Shown: positions 1 through 6,368, counted from the first letter of the stretch. The stretch is DNA of 6,398 nucleotides from an uncultured Erysipelotrichaceae bacterium (GCA_937900565.1 CALCFG010000022.1:1-6398), one strand, 5' to 3'. Notes: generated by a model not told the origin, from the letters alone. Translations and numbers: made by a program.

Positions 1-22
1 TATGAGTCTTCAACAATATACC

Positions 23-27
23 AGGAA
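23..27 (+). promoter_or_regulatory. Candidate ribosome binding site deciding the lysS start
   Basis: AGGAA lies 4 nt before the ATG at 32. The spacing is short but usable. It supports this ATG over the in-frame ATG at position 2, whose upstream sequence is outside the window. Confidence 0.5.
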
Positions 28-31
28 TGTT

Positions 32-1516
32 ATGGAAGTTAAATTAAGTGAACAAGAAAAAATTCGTCGTGAAAAGATGGAAGCTTTAAAGGAAAAAGGC
101 ATTGATCCATTTGGAAGTGCTTATAAAAGAACGCATTTATCGGGTCAAATCCGCAATGAGTTTGGTGATTTAAGTCGTGAAGAACTTGAAGAAAAAAATG
201 TTGTGGTTAAAATTGCTGGTCGTATTATGACGAAACGTCGTATGGGTAAATTAGGATTCATGCATTTGCAAGATAAAGATGGACAAATCCAAGTGATGGT
301 TAATAAACGCGTTGTTGGTGATGAACCATACGAATTATTTAAAGCCTGTGATATTGGGGATATTGTCGGTATTGAAGGAACTGTAATGAAGACAGAAAGT
401 GGTGAGCTTTCCATTCGTTGTCAAGTAATGACTCATTTAACAAAAGCATTGCGTCCATTACCAGAAAAATTCCATGGATTAGTGGATGTGGAAGAAAGAT
501 ATCGTCGTCGTTATGTTGACTTAATTATGAATGAAGAAAGTCGTCGTGTTGCCTTTGCACGTCCAAAAATTATTCGTGCGATTCAACATTACTTGGATGA
601 TTTAGGACTAGTGGAAGTTGAAACACCAGTCTTGCAACCGATTTTAGGTGGTGCGGCAGCGCGTCCATTTATTACACATCATAATACTTTGGATCGTGAC
701 TTCTATTTACGTATTGCCACTGAATTACCATTAAAACGATTAATCGTTGGTGGTATGGAAGGTGTTTATGAATTTGGACGTTTATTCAGAAATGAAGGAA
801 TGGACCCAAAACATAATCCTGAATTTACAACGGTTGAAGCTTATATTGCTTATTCTGATATGTTTGGCATGATGGATTTAGCACAAGGAATGATCAATGC
901 GGCAGTTAATGCATTAAATTTACCAGATACGATAGAATATTGTGGTCAACAAATCAACATAAAAGCAGAATTCAAACGTGTCCATATGGTAGATATGATC
1001 AAAGAAGTTTGTGGTGTTGATTTCTGGAAAGAAATGAGTGTGGATGAAGCATTGGCTTTAGCGAATGAGCACCATATTGAAGTAACTGCCCATGAACATA
1101 CCGTAGGTCATATTATTAATTTGTTCTTTGAACACTATTGTGAAGATCAATTAATTCAGCCGACATTTGTTTATGGTCACCCAATTGAAGTTTCACCATT
1201 AGCTAAGAAAAGCGAAGATCCACGTTTTACAGAACGCTTTGAATTATTTATTAATAAAACAGAATATGCCAATGCATTCTCTGAATTAAATGATCCAATT
1301 GATCAACGTCAACGTTTTGAAAACCAATTAAAATTAAAAGCATTGGGTGATGATGAAGCCAGTGAAATGGATGTCGATTATGTGGAAGCATTGGAATATG
1401 GTTTACCACCAACCGGTGGTATTGGAATGGGGATTGACCGTTTAGTAATGCTTTTAACTAATTGTGAATCCATCCGTGAAGTACTATTGTTCCCTCATAT
1501 GAAAAACAGAGCTTAA
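32..1516 (+). CDS. lysS: Lysyl-tRNA synthetase, class II
   Basis: This cytoplasmic enzyme charges tRNA-Lys with lysine using ATP. Numbered from the chosen start (494 aa, normal for bacterial LysS), the protein has an N-terminal OB-fold anticodon-binding domain at about residues 56-136 (VKIAGRIMTKRRMGKLGF). A class II catalytic domain follows: motif 1 near 192-203 (GLVEVETPVLQP), the family segment GGAAARPFITHHN near 206-218, motif 2 at 252-270 (FRNEGMDPKHNPEFTTVEA) and motif 3 at 463-475 (GIGMGIDRLVMLL) with its invariant Arg. All key motifs are intact. The frame is open to the left edge, with another ATG at position 2. The ATG at 32 is preferred because MEVKLSEQEKIRREKM matches the usual LysS beginning and AGGAA lies just upstream. 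Promoter and upstream neighbours are outside the window. A terminator follows, so it does not appear to be cotranscribed with the next gene. Family assignment is essentially certain; the start is less so. Confidence 0.97.
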   Translation: MEVKLSEQEKIRREKMEALKEKGIDPFGSAYKRTHLSGQIRNEFGDLSREELEEKNVVVKIAGRIMTKRRMGKLGFMHLQDKDGQIQVMVNKRVVGDEPYELFKACDIGDIVGIEGTVMKTESGELSIRCQVMTHLTKALRPLPEKFHGLVDVEERYRRRYVDLIMNEESRRVAFARPKIIRAIQHYLDDLGLVEVETPVLQPILGGAAARPFITHHNTLDRDFYLRIATELPLKRLIVGGMEGVYEFGRLFRNEGMDPKHNPEFTTVEAYIAYSDMFGMMDLAQGMINAAVNALNLPDTIEYCGQQINIKAEFKRVHMVDMIKEVCGVDFWKEMSVDEALALANEHHIEVTAHEHTVGHIINLFFEHYCEDQLIQPTFVYGHPIEVSPLAKKSEDPRFTERFELFINKTEYANAFSELNDPIDQRQRFENQLKLKALGDDEASEMDVDYVEALEYGLPPTGGIGMGIDRLVMLLTNCESIREVLLFPHMKNRA

Positions 1517-1551
1517 TCATATAAGTATTACTTTATAGAAATATCTTATCC

Positions 1552-1586
1552 AGAAGGTGTCTAACTGGCATCTTCTTTTTATTTTT
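1552..1586 (+). terminator. Rho-independent terminator of lysS
   Basis: A 10-bp stem (AGAAGGTGTC at 1552-1561 against GGCATCTTCT at 1567-1576, with two G-T wobbles) closes a 5-nt loop, TAACT. It is followed by TTTTATTTTT. It lies 35 nt after the lysS stop and separates lysS from the reductase gene. Confidence 0.88.
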
Positions 1587-1633
1587 ATATATTTAGATGA
1601 TGATGATCTTGGAATAACGAAAATAAGTCGAGT

Positions 1634-1661
1634 TTGTTCTTTAATATAGCTTTGCTATAAT
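1634..1661 (+). promoter_or_regulatory. Extended -10 promoter of the aldo/keto reductase gene
   Basis: The -10 box TATAAT at 1656-1661 is a perfect match and is preceded by TGC, giving the extended TGnTATAAT form. A weak -35, TTGTTC (3 of 6), sits at 1634-1639 with a 16-bp spacer. The extended -10 can compensate for a poor -35. The predicted start near 1668 would leave a leader of about 20 nt containing the ribosome binding site. The -10 overlaps an inverted repeat at 1645-1659. Confidence 0.7.
1645..1659. repeat. Inverted repeat overlapping the reductase -10 box
   Basis: TATAGC at 1645-1650 and GCTATA at 1654-1659 are perfect inverted copies around TTT. The right arm covers the TG of the extended -10 and most of TATAAT. 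This is the position where a repressor dimer would block polymerase, but the short AT-rich arms could also be chance. Confidence 0.4.
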
Positions 1662-1688
1662 TTTGTTAAGCAGAAAGGGCATAATTCA

Positions 1689-2609
1689 ATGGAGTATTAT
1701 TATTTAGCAAATACTAACTTAAGGGTGTCGCATATTGCACTAGGGTGCATGCGTTTAGCAAGTAAATGTAGTATTGAAGTGGAAGCGTTGATTAAAAAGG
1801 CTATGGCATTGGGCATTAATTTTTTTGATCATGCAGATATTTACGGTAAAGGGGAAAGTGAACGATTATTTGGTGAGGTATTGCAACGCAATCCTGGTTT
1901 AAGAGAGCAGATGATCATTCAAACAAAATGTGGTATTGTTCCTGAAAAACGCTATGACTTTTCCAAAAAACATATAATTGATTCAGTCAATGAATCATTA
2001 CAACGATTGCACACGGATTATGTGGATATCTTGTTGTTGCATCGACCGGATGCATTAATGGATCCACTTGAAGTAGCGCAAGCGTTTGATGAATTATATC
2101 AAGCGGGTAAGGTAAAATATTTTGGTGTATCAAACCATACACCATATCAAATGGAATTACTTCAAAAGTATTGTAAGTATCCACTAATAATCAATCAATT
2201 GCAATTATCCATTGTGCATTCAGTCATGATTGATTCGGGAATTAATATGAATATGAAGGAAGCATGGGCGCAGAATAAAGATGGTGGCATTTTGGATTAT
2301 TGTCGTTTGCACGATATTTTGATTCAACCATGGTCACCATTGCAAGCTTCATGGGCCCAAGGTAGTTTTGTTGATCATCCGGATTATGCAAAACTAAATG
2401 AAGTAATGGAAGCATTGGCACAGAAGTATAATGTGACTAAATCAGCCATTGCCATTGCTTGGTTACTTCGCCATCCAGCGCATATGCAACCAATTGTTGG
2501 TACGACATCATTGGTTCACTTGGAAGAAATGGCAAAGGCGGTGGAAGTTAAATTGACTCGTCAAGAGTGGTATGACTTATATTTAGCCAGTGAAAAGCCA
2601 TTACCTTAA
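1689..2609 (+). CDS. Aldo/keto reductase, YdhF-like
   Basis: This is a predicted soluble NAD(P)H-dependent oxidoreductase of 306 aa with the (beta/alpha)8 barrel of the aldo/keto reductase superfamily; the substrate is unknown. The catalytic tetrad is visible: D47 and Y52 in FFDHADIYG, K80 in IIQTKCG, and H118 in DILLLHRP. Further family landmarks are YFGVSNH near 144-150, NQLQLS near 169-174, IQPWSPL at 212-218 and the cofactor-binding IVGTTS at 269-274. The insert around IDSGINMN (181-188), followed by GGILDYC, resembles E. coli YdhF-type proteins. AGAAAGGG at 1672-1679 is a well-spaced ribosome binding site (9 nt) for the ATG. The gene stands alone between a promoter and a terminator and faces the convergent glycosidase gene, so the neighbours do not suggest a substrate. 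Family confidence is high; a precise function cannot be given. Confidence 0.93.
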   Translation: MEYYYLANTNLRVSHIALGCMRLASKCSIEVEALIKKAMALGINFFDHADIYGKGESERLFGEVLQRNPGLREQMIIQTKCGIVPEKRYDFSKKHIIDSVNESLQRLHTDYVDILLLHRPDALMDPLEVAQAFDELYQAGKVKYFGVSNHTPYQMELLQKYCKYPLIINQLQLSIVHSVMIDSGINMNMKEAWAQNKDGGILDYCRLHDILIQPWSPLQASWAQGSFVDHPDYAKLNEVMEALAQKYNVTKSAIAIAWLLRHPAHMQPIVGTTSLVHLEEMAKAVEVKLTRQEWYDLYLASEKPLP

Positions 2610-2625
2610 GATTTTTTAATCAATA

Positions 2626-2655
2626 AAAAACAGTGATGTTTTAATCACTGTTTTT
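2626..2655. terminator. Bidirectional terminator between convergent genes
   Basis: AAAAACAGTGAT at 2626-2637 pairs perfectly with ATCACTGTTTTT at 2644-2655 across a 6-nt loop. The A and T tracts on either side give a U-run in both directions. It lies 16 nt after the reductase stop and 7 nt after the stop of the leftward glycosidase gene, so it can serve both transcripts. Confidence 0.9.
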
Positions 2656-2662
2656 ATGTAGA

Positions 2663-4105
2663 TTAATCGGATAAATCTTCTCCATTGGAAGCAATGACTT
2701 TTTTATACCAATAGAAACTATCTTTACGATATCGTTTCATTTCGGAAGTTTTGGCTTTTTCATCATCTTCATCTCGATCAACATAAATGAAACCGTAACG
2801 TTTTGTGATTCCTTCACGTGTGGAGACAAGATCCATGGCACTCCAAGGGCAATAGCCAAATAATAAAGCACCTTCCTCAATACCTTTTCTCATTTCTTCG
2901 ATCATACCACGTAAATGTTCAATACGGTAATCATCATGAATTGTTCCATCCGCTGTTAATGTATCTGGGCGGCCATAACCATTTTCGGTAATGATTAATG
3001 AGAAATGGTAACGATCGCTTAGTTTGCGTGCTGTAACACGAATGCACCAAGGATCAAATTTATGATTATCTTTACCTTTGACAAAATACTCATTGCCAAC
3101 CGCTTTACCAACACCTGGTTTTTCAGTTAATTTGGTTAAATACGACATATCGCGGTTATCTCCACCAACCAATGTTGACCAATCCATTTCATAATATGGT
3201 AAGTATTCGATTGTTTCATTGCCATAGCAATTAAATCCAATGAAGTCAGGTTTAGCATTTAATAAAGCTTCTTTATCACCGTCTTGCCAATCCAATTTAA
3301 TGTTATTTAAATTAAAATAGTGTTGAATACTTCCTGGGTAAGTGCCAAATACTAATGGATCTACCCACATGTTATTACGTAAATCTTCCATGTTCATGGC
3401 GGCGATTGTATCCAATGGATTACTAGATGCTGGATAGCATGCAGCTAAGTTAGGGGCAGGACCAATTTTAGCGTTTGGACACATCTTATGGCATAAATCC
3501 ATTGCTTTTGCCATGGCAACAAGTTGTGTATGACCTGTATTATATAAAGCATTTAAATCATTGGCTTTACCAGTTAACATGTCAATGGCACCATAATAAA
3601 TCATGACATTGTATTCATTATTGGTTAACCAATAATGCACATCATCCTTATAGTTTTCAAATAAAATTTTACAATAGTTGACGTATGCATCCGCTACTTT
3701 GCGCGAATGCCAACCATTGTATTTTTCTTCCAATGCAGCGGGTAAATCAAAGTGATAAATCGTTACTAATGGTTCAATGTTATGTTTATGCAATTCATTG
3801 AATACATCTTTGTAAAATTGAATTCCTTTTGGGTTCACTTCACCTTCGCCTTGTGGTAAGATTCGTGCCCATGAAATGCTCATTCGAAATACTTTAAAAC
3901 CCATTTCTGCCATTAAAGCAATATCTTCTTTGTAATGATGGTAAAAATCTGATGCATATTTAAAAGAACATGTACCTGGGTTAATATGTTTTTTTTCGTA
4001 ATCCCAAGTGGTTAATCCTTTGCCATCGACATTAAATCCACCTTCAACTTGTGCTGCAGAACTGCTGGCACCCCATAAAAAATCATTTGGAAATCCTTTT
4101 GTCAT
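2663..4105 (-). CDS. GH1 6-phospho-beta-glucosidase
   Basis: This predicted cytoplasmic enzyme hydrolyses phosphorylated beta-glucosides (such as cellobiose-6-phosphate or aryl-glucoside phosphates) after import by a phosphotransferase system. It has 480 aa, full length for GH1. Visible marks are the N-terminal signature FLWGASSSAAQVEGG (9-23), YHFDLP (117-122), the acid/base E164 in WLTNNEYN, the nucleophile E374 in IITENGYG, and the C-terminal motif VSTREGITKRYGFIYVD. In that motif S428, K435 and Y437 have the spacing of the Ser-Lys-Tyr phosphate-binding triad known from 6-phospho-beta-galactosidase LacG, so a phosphorylated substrate is expected. An odd point is Asn162 in TNNE, where Phe, Leu or Met is usual. 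No signal peptide is seen. AAAGGAA (4113-4119) precedes the ATG at good spacing. It appears monocistronic, with no PTS gene beside it in the window. A 6-phospho-galactosidase is the main alternative. Confidence 0.94.
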   Translation of the reverse strand: MTKGFPNDFLWGASSSAAQVEGGFNVDGKGLTTWDYEKKHINPGTCSFKYASDFYHHYKEDIALMAEMGFKVFRMSISWARILPQGEGEVNPKGIQFYKDVFNELHKHNIEPLVTIYHFDLPAALEEKYNGWHSRKVADAYVNYCKILFENYKDDVHYWLTNNEYNVMIYYGAIDMLTGKANDLNALYNTGHTQLVAMAKAMDLCHKMCPNAKIGPAPNLAACYPASSNPLDTIAAMNMEDLRNNMWVDPLVFGTYPGSIQHYFNLNNIKLDWQDGDKEALLNAKPDFIGFNCYGNETIEYLPYYEMDWSTLVGGDNRDMSYLTKLTEKPGVGKAVGNEYFVKGKDNHKFDPWCIRVTARKLSDRYHFSLIITENGYGRPDTLTADGTIHDDYRIEHLRGMIEEMRKGIEEGALLFGYCPWSAMDLVSTREGITKRYGFIYVDRDEDDEKAKTSEMKRYRKDSFYWYKKVIASNGEDLSD

Positions 4106-4179
4106 TTGTTAATTCCTTTCACGTTTGGTTAAATCATACAACTATGCAAACTACATACATAAATGTTTGATACCTAACT

Positions 4180-4207
4180 ATTATTTTAACTGATTAAGGG
4201 CTTTCAA
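4180..4207 (-). promoter_or_regulatory. Candidate promoter of the GH1 gene
   Basis: On the minus strand, TTGAAA (4202-4207, 5 of 6) and AATAAT (4180-4185, 5 of 6) are separated by 16 bp. A start near 4173 would give a leader of about 68 nt. The leader has no evident terminator or antiterminator target, which argues against LicT-type attenuation. A second -10-like TATGAT at 4133-4138 lacks a matching -35. Confidence 0.55.
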
Positions 4208-4225
4208 AATATATTATTATGTGTG

Positions 4226-4256
4226 AAAAAAGAAAAAGGCACACTGTGCCTTTTTC
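4226..4256 (-). terminator. Terminator facing left, downstream of the gene remnant
   Basis: An 11-bp perfect stem, GAAAAAGGCAC (4232-4242) against GTGCCTTTTTC (4246-4256), closes the 3-nt loop ACT. Read leftward it ends in TTTTTC followed by TTTTTT, a strong U-tail. No intact gene precedes it on that strand, but the decayed gene tail at 4284-4405 does, so it is most likely the surviving terminator of that gene. It also insulates the GH1 promoter, whose -35 starts 19 nt further on. Read rightward it has a shorter U-run. Confidence 0.75.
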
Positions 4257-4283
4257 ACAAGGGAAAAATATATTTACCAATTA

Positions 4284-4405
4284 TTAATTGTTAGCAGTTG
4301 CATTTGGACCAGCAATACGAGTAAATACTTTAATATCTGCGATTGCGCATGTACCAACCGTGTTGGTACATTATCGATACCAGATACAGTAACGTTTTTG
4401 TCGGA
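4284..4405 (-). pseudogene. Remnant of the 3' end of a lost gene, frameshifted
   Basis: No intact gene lies in this stretch, but the minus strand reads as a protein tail in two joined frames. From 4405 down to 4361 it gives SDKNVTVSGIDNVPT. One base short of frame (GTT begins at 4358), it continues VGTCAIADIKVFTR and then IAGPNATANN to a TAA at 4284-4286. A stop directly precedes the first segment (TAA at 4406-4408), so nothing upstream survives in frame. A terminator 28 nt beyond the stop suits a former gene end. The composition, beta-strand-like and rich in Thr, Val and Asn, might fit the last domain of a surface or secreted protein, but I cannot assign a family. Chance reading of non-coding DNA is the alternative, since only about 40 codons support it. 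Confidence 0.45.
4349..4371. repeat. Perfect 10-bp inverted repeat at the frameshift
   Basis: ATGTACCAAC (4349-4358) and GTTGGTACAT (4362-4371) are exact inverted copies around CGT. There is no U-tract, so it is not a terminator. It could be an operator for a dimeric regulator, or a hairpin that promoted the base loss in the gene remnant it lies within. Confidence 0.6.
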
Positions 4406-4428
4406 TTACTGCTCAATCAATTTATAAT
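4398..4428 (+). promoter_or_regulatory. Weak candidate promoter of the epimerase gene
   Basis: A perfect TATAAT lies at 4423-4428. The best -35, TTGTCG at 4398-4403 (4 of 6), is 19 bp away, which is longer than ideal. A start near 4435 would give a leader of about 47 nt. No better pair is seen before the ATG at 4482. An alternative -10, TAAAAT at 4450-4455, has no convincing -35. Confidence 0.4.
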
Positions 4429-4450
4429 GAAAATCACTAATAAAATTGAT
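4416..4450. repeat. Inverted repeat flanking the predicted epimerase transcript start
   Basis: ATCAATTT (4416-4423) is the exact inverse of AAATTGAT (4443-4450), and a one-base bulge would extend the pairing by AT. The arms lie on either side of the predicted start site and could be an operator. They are AT-rich, so chance is a real possibility. Confidence 0.3.
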
Positions 4451-4481
4451 AAAATAGTTACAAAGAAAGCTGGAAATTATA

Positions 4482-5432
4482 ATGAAAGAATATATTTTAG
4501 AAAATGATCAATTATTGGTAAAATTTTTAGATTTTGGTGGGTCATTTACTTACTTTGGATTAAAAGAAGATGGTAAAAATTGCATTGCAAACTTTAAAAA
4601 TCGCAATGATTATCTCAATATTCCCGGTCCTTACCTCAATGCGTTGGTAGGTCCGTATGCTGGACGAATTAAAGAAGGTAAATGTGATGGATTTAGCTTA
4701 AGTCACGAAGGTGGACATCATTTGCATGGTGGTAAAAGTGGCGTTAGTAAACAATATTTTAACGTAAATGTAATTGATCGTTGTCACGCTGAATTAATAC
4801 TAAATGCTAATCATCAAGGCGATGGTTATCCAGGTAGTGTTAATTATAAGATTATCTATACATTGCAAGGAAATAAATTAATCATTGACTATTGTGCAAC
4901 ACCACAATATCGTCAGCCACTTAACATGACAACTCACTTTTATTTTAATTTAGATCAAAATGCGAGTGAAGGTATCCGTAATCATGTTTTACACATTCCT
5001 TCCAGTAAACGTTGCCCAATTGCTACAAGTGGAGTTCCAGAAACAATTGAAATGATAGAACCAGACAGTGCCTTTGATTTTAAAAATGCGCTTACCATTG
5101 GGCAACATTTTGATTTAAATCCAAATGAATTTGAAGTAACGAAAGGATTTGATTGCCCGTTTTTATTGGATGAACCAAATATAACATTGCGTAGCAATAC
5201 TAAAACATTAACCATTACTACCAATGCACCTTCGCTGGTAGTATATACTGCCAATTATTTTGATTCATCCATGATTATGGATAATGATATGCCATGCGAT
5301 ATGCTCAGTCATGTTGCGTTGGAATGCCAAGATGCACCCAATGGCATGAATATTGATGCGTCACTTACTCGCTATTATGACTCAGCTCACCCATATACCC
5401 AACATAGTGAATATCAATTAAGCATAAAATAA
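4482..5432 (+). CDS. galM: Aldose 1-epimerase (mutarotase) family protein
   Basis: This protein is predicted to interconvert the alpha and beta anomers of an aldose in the cytoplasm. It has 316 aa, within the usual range, and no signal peptide. Family landmarks appear in order: GPYAGRI (57-63, with R62), HHLHGG (79-84, with H82), DGYPGSVNYKIIYTL (114-128), THFYFNL (151-157, with H152), KGFDCPF (221-227, with D224) and VALECQDAPN (278-287, with E281). H82, H152, D224 and E281 correspond to the sugar-binding and catalytic residues described in Lactococcus GalM, so the active site looks intact. GGA at 4472-4474 is a modest ribosome binding site, 7 nt from the ATG. It is divergent from the GH1 gene, and both fit beta-glycoside use: an enzyme releasing beta-sugars could be paired with a mutarotase. 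A LacX-like family member with a different sugar is possible, so the symbol is by family only. Confidence 0.88.
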   Translation: MKEYILENDQLLVKFLDFGGSFTYFGLKEDGKNCIANFKNRNDYLNIPGPYLNALVGPYAGRIKEGKCDGFSLSHEGGHHLHGGKSGVSKQYFNVNVIDRCHAELILNANHQGDGYPGSVNYKIIYTLQGNKLIIDYCATPQYRQPLNMTTHFYFNLDQNASEGIRNHVLHIPSSKRCPIATSGVPETIEMIEPDSAFDFKNALTIGQHFDLNPNEFEVTKGFDCPFLLDEPNITLRSNTKTLTITTNAPSLVVYTANYFDSSMIMDNDMPCDMLSHVALECQDAPNGMNIDASLTRYYDSAHPYTQHSEYQLSIK

Positions 5433-5435
5433 ATT

Positions 5436-5474
5436 AACCCACAAGTAGAACAATTTCATTTACTTGTGGGTTTT
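5436..5474 (+). terminator. Terminator of the epimerase gene
   Basis: A perfect 12-bp stem, AACCCACAAGTA (5436-5447) against TACTTGTGGGTT (5461-5472), closes a 13-nt loop and runs into TTTT. It begins 3 nt after the stop codon. Read leftward it is followed by AATTTATTTTA, so it may also act as a backstop for the convergent leftward gene. Confidence 0.85.
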
Positions 5475-5549
5475 AATGGTTACATTTATTCATTATCTAT
5501 TTTTATATCTTAAAGGTGAAAGAACCGTAAATGGACTTGGTAATACGAT

Positions 5550-5579
5550 AAAATTGACCAGTTGTAATAACTGGTCAAT
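5550..5579 (-). terminator. Terminator of the leftward membrane-protein gene
   Basis: A perfect 11-bp stem, ATTGACCAGTT (5553-5563) against AACTGGTCAAT (5569-5579), closes a 5-nt loop. Read leftward it ends in TTTT. It begins 8 nt after the stop of the gene at 5588. There is no U-run on the rightward side, so it serves the leftward gene only. Confidence 0.8.
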
Positions 5580-5587
5580 GCGATTGT

Positions 5588-6280
5588 TTAAAGTATTGTA
5601 GTATCAAATAAAGTATAATTTTTTGCTACTTTTTCAACCAAAGGATAGACTTCACTTTCTTTAAGTAAAGATTTCGCTAGATTTAAATGGTGATTGACTT
5701 CCTTCGAAGCATTTTTAATCCAATATAAGTAAGCTAAGCGGTAATGCCATATTCCTTTAAATACCGAATTGTCATGGTTAGTTACAATTTGTTTCCCTTT
5801 ATCTAAATAAGCAAAGTTATGATCTAAATAGATTTGAATGCAATCGTTGGATTCATTAATTAAGGAATTGGTGAATTCATCATTGCTTTGCAATGCTTGC
5901 ATGCAATGATTAACTGCTTTTGCTTTATCGCTATTTTTATGGTGGATGTAATGACTAATTTCTTTTTGGTAAACCATCGCTTTATCCCTAACGGTAACTA
6001 GTGTACGTTTGGATTGTACTTTTTTATTAAAGGAATCAAATAATTGTTCCAATTTATCATCTTCATTTAACGCAGAATAACAATTCATTTGCATAGCGGA
6101 GCGTTGATAATAAGGAATCAGCAATTTGTTGTACCATTTATTTAATTGGGTTAAGGCAACCTGTGGATTGCTTGTTTGCTGTTCGATCAATTGATTCATA
6201 TAGCGACGGCTACGATTTGTAACCCACATGTTTAATCCAACAATAATAACAACAGTAATAATTAATACGACAGTATTCAT
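5588..6280 (-). CDS. Hypothetical membrane-anchored protein with TPR-like helices
   Basis: I do not recognise this 230-aa protein. Residues 3-20 form one hydrophobic helix (TVVLIITVVIIVGLNMWV), directly followed by TNRSRR. By the positive-inside rule the rest would lie in the cytoplasm. The remainder is polar, nearly all helical in appearance, and rich in Lys, Asn and Gln. Residues 178-206 (WHYRLAYLYWIKNASKEVNH onward) have the Tyr/Leu-Ala-Tyr then Ala spacing of a tetratricopeptide-type hairpin, and 45-84 may hold another pair. No catalytic motif is seen, so a scaffold or protein-binding role is only an inference. GGGAGGT (6285-6291), 4 nt before the ATG, is a strong ribosome binding site and fixes the start. 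The gene stands alone, convergent with the epimerase gene and divergent from a tRNA gene, with its own terminator. It appears intact and expressed; function unknown. Confidence 0.88.
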   Translation of the reverse strand: MNTVVLIITVVIIVGLNMWVTNRSRRYMNQLIEQQTSNPQVALTQLNKWYNKLLIPYYQRSAMQMNCYSALNEDDKLEQLFDSFNKKVQSKRTLVTVRDKAMVYQKEISHYIHHKNSDKAKAVNHCMQALQSNDEFTNSLINESNDCIQIYLDHNFAYLDKGKQIVTNHDNSVFKGIWHYRLAYLYWIKNASKEVNHHLNLAKSLLKESEVYPLVEKVAKNYTLFDTTIL

Positions 6281-6294
6281 AGCGACCTCCCAAA

Positions 6295-6306
6295 AGCAAG
6301 CTTGCT
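6295..6306. repeat. 12-bp perfect palindrome in the leader of the membrane-protein gene
   Basis: AGCAAGCTTGCT reads the same on both strands. It lies just upstream of the ribosome binding site of the leftward gene and about where its transcript would start. It could be an operator; with no loop it is a poor hairpin. Confidence 0.45.
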
Positions 6307-6308
6307 AG

Positions 6309-6337
6309 AAGATACTTTAACAAAAAGTTATTGAAAA
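6309..6337 (-). promoter_or_regulatory. Weak candidate promoter of the membrane-protein gene
   Basis: On the minus strand TTTTCA (6332-6337, 4 of 6) and TATCTT (6309-6314, 4 of 6) are 17 bp apart. The start would fall near 6302, inside the palindrome. Its -35 overlaps that of the divergent tRNA promoter. The matches are modest. Confidence 0.3.
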
Positions 6338-6359
6338 ATAAAGCAAGGTTTTGTAGAAT
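6331..6359 (+). promoter_or_regulatory. Promoter of the tRNA gene
   Basis: TTGAAA (6331-6336, 5 of 6) and TAGAAT (6354-6359, 5 of 6) are separated by an ideal 17 bp. The predicted start, near 6366, is only about 3 nt before the mature tRNA 5' end, so the leader would be very short. Confidence 0.65.
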
Positions 6360-6368
6360 ATTAATGCT

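Noticed and set aside
145..414. Open frame on the minus strand inside lysS.
   Set aside because: It is a shadow of the lysS coding sequence, with no ribosome binding site and no family-like content. The same applies to minus-strand frames inside the reductase (1987-2184) and epimerase (4982-5254) genes.
4133..4166. Repeated CATA, ACTA and TATG words in the GH1 leader, considered as an operator or antiterminator target.
   Set aside because: The arms are only 4 bp with inconsistent spacing, and the sequence does not resemble a LicT-type target or a catabolite-responsive element.
5476..5601. A 41-codon plus-strand frame starting at an ATG in the epimerase terminator (MVTFIHYLFLYLKGERTVNG onward).
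   Set aside because: It starts inside a terminator hairpin with no usable ribosome binding site, runs through a second hairpin, and overlaps the end of the leftward gene. The text looks somewhat protein-like, so a relic is not excluded, but the support is too thin.
5497..5608. A minus-strand frame continuing past the membrane-protein stop (DQLLQLVNFIVLPSPFTVLS), suggesting a longer or frameshifted protein.
   Set aside because: It would need a shift with no slippery site visible, and it reads through a good terminator directly after a normal stop.
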